Source of the DNA: Deltaproteobacteria bacterium
Lineage (GTDB): Bacteria > Myxococcota_A > Polyangia > Haliangiales > SHYZ01
Reading direction: 5' to 3'
Length of the DNA: 64,000 nt
Assembly (NCBI GenBank): GCA_016210055.1
Contig: JACQUZ010000167.1
Span: 45,935-109,934, forward strand
Shown here: positions 59,842-64,000 of the stretch, piece by piece
Position numbering within the stretch: position 1 is the first letter of the stretch
Layout of the letters: each line of letters opens with the position of its first letter
The notes under the pieces: model-generated
What the model was told of the DNA's origin: nothing
Seen by the model: only the letters and a program-made list of their open reading frames with translations
Databases searched by the model: none
Position numbers and translations under genes: made by a program

Positions 59842-62800
59842 TTAGTTAGCACAATCCATGAGCTCGAGCAAGCAACGCTTGGCGGCCCGAATACGGTCCC
59901 CATGCTCCCCGCCCGTGAACGTTCGGACCAGCCGCATGTCGGGAGTAAGCCGGTAGGGGGACTTGGGCTTGTTGATGAGCGCGAGGACCTTTTCGGGCTT
60001 GAGAGGCGTCACCTGCGAGTCCAGCGCCAGGACGAGTCGCTGCTCGGCGAGCTCGATGGATTGCGCGCCCAGCCTGCGCCCGTACGCTTTCACGATCATG
60101 AGCTCCCCGAGGAGCTTGACCTCCTCGGGGAGGGCACCGTAGCGGTCGCTAATCTCTTCCAGAACTTCCTGCACTTCATCCTCACCGGTGGCCGCCGAGA
60201 GCCGCTTGTACAAGTCGAGCCTTTGGCCCGTGTCGGGCACGTACTCGTCTGGGATGTAACCAGGCAAGTCGACATTCAATTCCGGGTCGCGTTCCTTTCG
60301 GATGGCCTCTCCACGGAGCTCGGCAACCGCCTCCTCAAGGATCTTCGTGTACGTGTCAAAGCCTACCGCAGCGATTTCCCCCGACTGTTGCGCACCCAGG
60401 AGGTCGCCGGCGCCGCGTATCTCCAGGTCGTGGGTGGCTACTTGGAATCCTGCTCCCAGCTCGGTGAATCGCTGGAGTACTTGGAGGCGCTGCTTGGCTT
60501 CGTCGGTCAGGGTAGATTCGGGGGGGATCATGAGGTAGCAATACGCCCGCTCTCGGGATCGACCGATACGGCCCCGGAGCTGGTAGAGCTGGGCCAGGCC
60601 AAAAGCGTCCGCGCGGTTGACGAACATGGTGTTCGCGCGCCCGATGTCGAGGCCGCTCTCGATAATCGTGGTGCAGCAGAGCACGTCGTACCGTCCGTCC
60701 ACGAAATCGACCATTACCTTCTCGAGCGAGTCGGGGTCCATCTGGCCGTGCGCCATGGCGACTCGGGCGTCGGGAACGAGCTCTCGAATGTGCTGGACCC
60801 ACTCGGAGAGAGAACGCTCTCCCTGTGCTCGCACGGCGCGCCGCGACGGTGGGCTCGCGTCGCCCGCGTTTTTCGATGGGTTGGCCTCTTCCCCGATGCG
60901 GTGGCAGACGAAGAACACCTGGCCTCCCCGCGCCAGCTCTCGGCGCATCCCCTCGCGAATGATGTCGTCATCGGGCCGGCAGGCAAAGGTGCGAATGGCC
61001 AGCCGATCCACGGGGGGCGTCGCGATGATCGACACCTCGCGCAAGCCCATGAGCGCCATGTGCAACGTGCGTGGGATCGGAGTCGCAGTGAGGGTCAAGA
61101 CGTCTACCTGAGAGCGCAGGCGCTTGAGCCGCTCCTTGTGGGCGACGCCGAATCGCTGCTCCTCGTCGACGACGATCAGCCCCAAGTCCTTGAACCGCAC
61201 GTCGTTCGAGAGAAGTCGATGGGTCCCGATGACGACGTCGAGCTGGCCCTCGCCGAGCTTCTTCAGGATCTCGGCTTGATCGGCGCGGGGGGTGAAACGG
61301 GAGAGCGTGTCCAGCCGGAGCGGCCAGCCCTTCAGCCTCTCACGGAACGTATTGCCATGCTGCAGAGCGAGCACCGTCGTCGGAGCCAGAATGGCCACCT
61401 GCTTGCCGCCGAGCACGGCCTTGAGGGTCGCGCGAAGGGCCACCTCGGTCTTGCCGTAGCCCACGTCACCGCAAACCAGCCGGTCCATGGGGCGCGGCTC
61501 TTCCATGTCGGCGAGGACATCGTCGATTGCCTTCTGCTGGTCGGGGGTCTCCTCAAACGGGAACGTCGCTTCGAACTCGCGGAATACCTCGTCGGGAGGG
61601 GGAAACGCGTGTCCGGGAAGCGCCTTGCGTTGGGCATAGAGCTGGAGGAGATCCTCGGCGAGCTTCTTGACCTCGGCGGACACCCGCTTCTTGGTTTTTT
61701 CCCAGGTGACTCCACCCAGGCGATCGAGCCGCGGCTTGTGCCCCTCTGCGCCGACGTAGCGGGTGACCTCGGAGAGGCGGTAGACCGGCAGGTAGAGCGA
61801 GCCTCCCTCGTACTCGATGTGGAGGAAATCGACGGCAATCCCCTTTGGAAGAGGGAGCTTGGTGAGCCCCTTGTAGAGGCCCACGCCGTTGGTGGCGTGA
61901 ACGACGAAGTCGCCAGGCTTCAGGTCGGAGAAGTTCTCCACGCCGCTGCCAAAGACCTTGGCGGTCTTCTTGGACTCCGGGGTACGGCGGGCGTGGGACC
62001 TTTGACCAAAGATCTCTTCCTCGGTGACGAGGAGGAGGCGATCCGTGGTCAGGCGAAAGCCTTCACACAGGGGGCCTAGGAAGATCGTCGGCTTGCCCGC
62101 TGGCGGTAGGTCAAGGAGCCCCTCGGCGCCCGGAGAGCGACGAAGCTCCACTTCGACGCTATACCCCTTGAGTAGCGCCTTGAGGCGCTCGCCGTGGGCG
62201 ATGTTCGGTGACACCAGGCCGACGCGAAACCCTTCTTCGCGAGCGTCACGCAGGGCGGTCACGAGAGGCTTGAGCAGCTCGTCGGCCTTCTCGGCCCGGG
62301 CGCGGGAGAGCTCTTGCACGAGGGCGCGGTTCGAATGGGACTCGAACCTGATGGCAGGGGTTCCGTTGCTTGGGTCGTGAAGTTCCAACGGGCGCGCCTC
62401 GATCATCGAGGGCGCGCGGGCCAGCATGGCAGCAAGCTCATCCTGGCCGAGATAGTGCTCTTGGGGTTCGAGCGCCAGGCGATTCTCCGCCCGGCGTGTC
62501 GAGAAGCGCTCCTCCGCATCAGCGAGCTCGTCTGCCACCGCCTCGCGCACCGCTTCCGGGTCCAGCAAGACCCACAGTGCCTCCTTCGGCAGGTACTCAT
62601 CGATGGCAGACATGCGGGCATGAAATGCCGGCGTAAGGGTTTCGATTCCGAAGAAGTCCTCGCCCGCCTCCACTTGCTCGAGGATGGCGCGCGTCTTGGT
62701 CGAAGGGTGTGACGCGGCGTCGGCGGCGGCCAAGATCTTGGCGCGCGGATCGGCGCCGCTCGTCCTCACGGTCTCGCGCACCGGATGCACGTAAAGCTCG

Positions 62801-63501
62801 TCGAGCACGCGCATGGTCCGCTGGGTCTGGGGGTCGAAGAATCGGATCGACTCGACGATGTCCCCGAAAAGCTCGATGCGCGCAGGGAAGCGGTAGAGCG
62901 GGGGAAAGAGGTCCACGACCCCGCCGCGCACGGCGAAGGTCCCGGGATCTTCGACGACGGGAGAACGCGTATATCCAGCGCGGGCACAAAGCGAGATGAG
63001 CGCTTCGCGATCCAGCTCCTGCTCTGGCAGGACGATGTCCGAGAGCTTTCCGAGCTCGGCTCGGGTGATGACTCGGCGCAGGAGCGCGGAGGCGGAGGCT
63101 ATGAGCACGTCTCCAGCGACCCATTGCGACAACCGGAACAGGGTCGCGAGTCGTCGCATGATGGCACGCCTGTCTGGCGATAGCTCGGCGTACGGCGAGG
63201 CATGGCCAGAGGGCAGGTGTAGGACGCGAGGCGGGGTGGTTGGGTCATCTCCATGGGCCTCCCCGCTTTCGGTAACTGGATGCGAGCTGCCGAGGAAGAA
63301 CCGAACGTCGCGCACGAGCCCTTCTGCTTGTGTTTCATCCGGTACCACGACGACCAGCGGTCGTTCCTTGGTTGGGATCTCCTCCGCGACGCGAGCGATG
63401 ACGGTGGCGAAAAGCGCCCCGTCGCACCCGTGCACGGTGATCCGCGGGACGCGATCACGGACGATTGAGGCGAGCTCTGAGAGGCTGCGAAGGACTGACA
63501 T
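59842..63501 (-). CDS. mfd: Transcription-repair coupling factor Mfd
   Basis: A 1219-residue superfamily 2 translocase that clears stalled RNA polymerase and brings in UvrA. Features in order: UvrB-like N-terminal part, a CarD-like RNA polymerase interaction domain (DFVVHATNGVGLYKG), helicase motifs GDVGYGKTE near residue 680, VVDEEQRFG near 779, TATPIPRTL, TTIIESGLDIGRANT and QLYQLRGRIGRSRERAY, and the C-terminal TRCF domain. It is about 70 residues longer than E. coli Mfd; an insert near residues 865-895 (NPSKNAGDASPPSRR region) explains part of this. ATG at 63501 follows a strong promoter. It is the first gene of a six-gene operon. Confidence 0.97.
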   Translation of the reverse strand: MSVLRSLSELASIVRDRVPRITVHGCDGALFATVIARVAEEIPTKERPLVVVVPDETQAEGLVRDVRFFLGSSHPVTESGEAHGDDPTTPPRVLHLPSGHASPYAELSPDRRAIMRRLATLFRLSQWVAGDVLIASASALLRRVITRAELGKLSDIVLPEQELDREALISLCARAGYTRSPVVEDPGTFAVRGGVVDLFPPLYRFPARIELFGDIVESIRFFDPQTQRTMRVLDELYVHPVRETVRTSGADPRAKILAAADAASHPSTKTRAILEQVEAGEDFFGIETLTPAFHARMSAIDEYLPKEALWVLLDPEAVREAVADELADAEERFSTRRAENRLALEPQEHYLGQDELAAMLARAPSMIEARPLELHDPSNGTPAIRFESHSNRALVQELSRARAEKADELLKPLVTALRDAREEGFRVGLVSPNIAHGERLKALLKGYSVEVELRRSPGAEGLLDLPPAGKPTIFLGPLCEGFRLTTDRLLLVTEEEIFGQRSHARRTPESKKTAKVFGSGVENFSDLKPGDFVVHATNGVGLYKGLTKLPLPKGIAVDFLHIEYEGGSLYLPVYRLSEVTRYVGAEGHKPRLDRLGGVTWEKTKKRVSAEVKKLAEDLLQLYAQRKALPGHAFPPPDEVFREFEATFPFEETPDQQKAIDDVLADMEEPRPMDRLVCGDVGYGKTEVALRATLKAVLGGKQVAILAPTTVLALQHGNTFRERLKGWPLRLDTLSRFTPRADQAEILKKLGEGQLDVVIGTHRLLSNDVRFKDLGLIVVDEEQRFGVAHKERLKRLRSQVDVLTLTATPIPRTLHMALMGLREVSIIATPPVDRLAIRTFACRPDDDIIREGMRRELARGGQVFFVCHRIGEEANPSKNAGDASPPSRRAVRAQGERSLSEWVQHIRELVPDARVAMAHGQMDPDSLEKVMVDFVDGRYDVLCCTTIIESGLDIGRANTMFVNRADAFGLAQLYQLRGRIGRSRERAYCYLMIPPESTLTDEAKQRLQVLQRFTELGAGFQVATHDLEIRGAGDLLGAQQSGEIAAVGFDTYTKILEEAVAELRGEAIRKERDPELNVDLPGYIPDEYVPDTGQRLDLYKRLSAATGEDEVQEVLEEISDRYGALPEEVKLLGELMIVKAYGRRLGAQSIELAEQRLVLALDSQVTPLKPEKVLALINKPKSPYRLTPDMRLVRTFTGGEHGDRIRAAKRCLLELMDCAN

Positions 63502-63521
63502 GGGGATCGTCGGAATCCTGA

Positions 63522-63550
63522 AAACTATGGCGAGAGACGGGCGGTGTCAA
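63522..63550 (-). promoter_or_regulatory. Promoter of the mfd operon
   Basis: On the minus strand TTGACA (63550-63545), 17 bases, TAGTTT (63527-63522). The predicted start is near 63515, giving a leader of about 14 bases. Confidence 0.6.
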
Positions 63551-63569
63551 ACGAGTGGGGTATCGAAGG

Positions 63570-63773
63570 TCAGCCAGCGACCTTAATCAGCACGACGCCG
63601 GCGCCCACCAGCACAGAATCCACGAGACGCATGGAGGTAGATCGTTCCTTCAGCCAGACGACTCCGACGGCCGCCCCAATCACCACGCTGACCTCGCGAA
63701 CCGCCCCGGCGTAGCTGACCGGCGTGCCGGACCGGACCGCATGCAAGACCACGGCATAGGCAATGATTTCGAC
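63570..63773 (-). pseudogene. C-terminal remnant of an EamA/DMT-type transporter
   Basis: The last 65 or so codons before the stop at 63570 read like the end of a drug/metabolite transporter: a helix (IIAYAVVLHAV), then the family-typical AVREVSVVIGAAVGVVWLKER and a final LVGAGVVLIK helix. Full proteins have about 290 residues and ten helices; here the frame upstream enters the 5' end of the opposite gene at 63812 without homology. It is therefore a truncated remnant, not a gene. It sits just upstream of the mfd promoter. A short real membrane protein is possible but unlikely. Confidence 0.55.
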
Positions 63774-63776
63774 TGG

Positions 63777-63805
63777 TTGATCGGGTGGAGCCCGTCCCGT
63801 ATCCT
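63777..63805 (+). promoter_or_regulatory. Leaderless promoter of the gene at 63812
   Basis: TTGATC (63777-63782), 17 bases, TATCCT (63800-63805), ending six bases before the ATG. It is the clearest of the -10-at-six arrangements. Confidence 0.5.
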
Positions 63806-63811
63806 CTGTGG

Positions 63812-64000
63812 ATGATTCGCCTAGCATTTCGCGCAGTCCTTAGCTTGCTTCTCGTTCTCGTCGCTGCGGTTTCACCGGTCGCTCTAGCCCAGGATAAGCC
63901 GAAGAATCAGGACTTGGAGAAGCTGCTCAAGTCTACCGACGAGATCGCTGCCAAGGTGTCGTCGCTTCGTGGGCTGCCGATAAAGAAGAAAATCGCCCGC
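63812..64000 (+). CDS. Exported protein, 5' part only (cut by the window edge)
   Basis: An open frame of 63 codons from the ATG at 63812 to the end of the window. A signal peptide (MIRLAFRAVLSLLLVLVAAV to ALAQD) is followed by a charged helix (NQDLEKLLKSTDEIAAKVSSLRG) and a basic LPIKKKIAR segment. The full protein and family cannot be read here. The start is fixed by the promoter hexamer six bases upstream and the lack of a ribosome binding site. The next bases beyond the window would identify it. Confidence 0.65.
   Translation, partial: MIRLAFRAVLSLLLVLVAAVSPVALAQDKPKNQDLEKLLKSTDEIAAKVSSLRGLPIKKKIAR

Noticed and set aside
59833..62079. A long open frame of about 748 codons on the plus strand opposite mfd
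   Set aside because: It is antisense to a well-supported Mfd sequence, has no homology-like motif, and long antisense frames are common in GC-rich genes.

Overview
The window looks like a chromosomal piece of a GC-rich myxobacterium (Myxococcota, probably Polyangiales-like; inference from gene content, not phylogeny). The grounds are four Ser/Thr protein kinases with unrelated accessory domains, many lipoproteins with Asp/Gly/Pro-rich linkers, a TIGR04551-like exported protein, PEGA and DUF1566 proteins, a DUF4175/MoxR/DUF58/BatA locus, and PilZ and MshEN domains. I see no rRNA, tRNA, insertion sequence, prophage or CRISPR array. Genes are packed tightly and many stop/start codons overlap. 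No gap exceeds about 300 bases; the longest (18991-19252 and 46094-46375) are described with their neighbours.

Region by region: 1-6205 is a surface-polysaccharide locus. It holds a glycosyltransferase cut by the left edge, an RsbW-like kinase with a STAS partner on the minus strand, and a plus-strand run of phosphoglycosyl transferase, GT4, membrane GT2, CE4 deacetylase and GNAT genes. 6281-7365 is a Fic-domain gene with its own repeat-bearing promoter. 7531-16441 is an operon for a DUF4175 membrane protein, a HExxH/TPR peptidase-like protein, MoxR ATPase, a DUF58 protein and a BatA-type von Willebrand protein. 16403-33909 holds NagZ, cell-surface lipoproteins, a GH18-like lipoprotein, two large kinases, a PEGA protein and a TIGR04551-like barrel candidate. 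33943-44994 holds RadA, a TPR protein, a kinase fused to a PilB/GspE-like N2 domain with a coupled response regulator, threonine synthase, an MshEN/HEAT protein with an RDD partner, and RsmE-PrmA. 45055-51602 holds a lone ParA-like ATPase, ribosomal protein S21, PRPP synthetase and an M16 protease pair. 51640-55764 holds a PAS-tailed non-RD kinase and two lipoproteins. 55984-63501 is a minus-strand operon read mfd, two parvulin-type isomerases, HIT, PilZ, membrane gluzincin. The right edge holds a transporter remnant and the start of an exported protein.

Three themes run across regions. First, signalling proteins have been rebuilt from parts of other machines: a kinase carries a secretion-ATPase N2-like domain, two kinases carry decayed cyclase-like segments, and an MshEN protein has no ATPase domain. 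Second, two loci combine cell-envelope proteolysis or chaperoning with regulatory ATPases. Third, at least eight genes lack a Shine-Dalgarno sequence and instead have a -10-like hexamer ending 5-6 bases before the start codon, which predicts leaderless transcripts; genes such as those at 19253, 30314, 46376, 53330, 55764 and 59760 have strong ribosome binding sites instead.

All functional names come from motif and family recognition by eye. Promoters are consensus matches, not mapped start sites.
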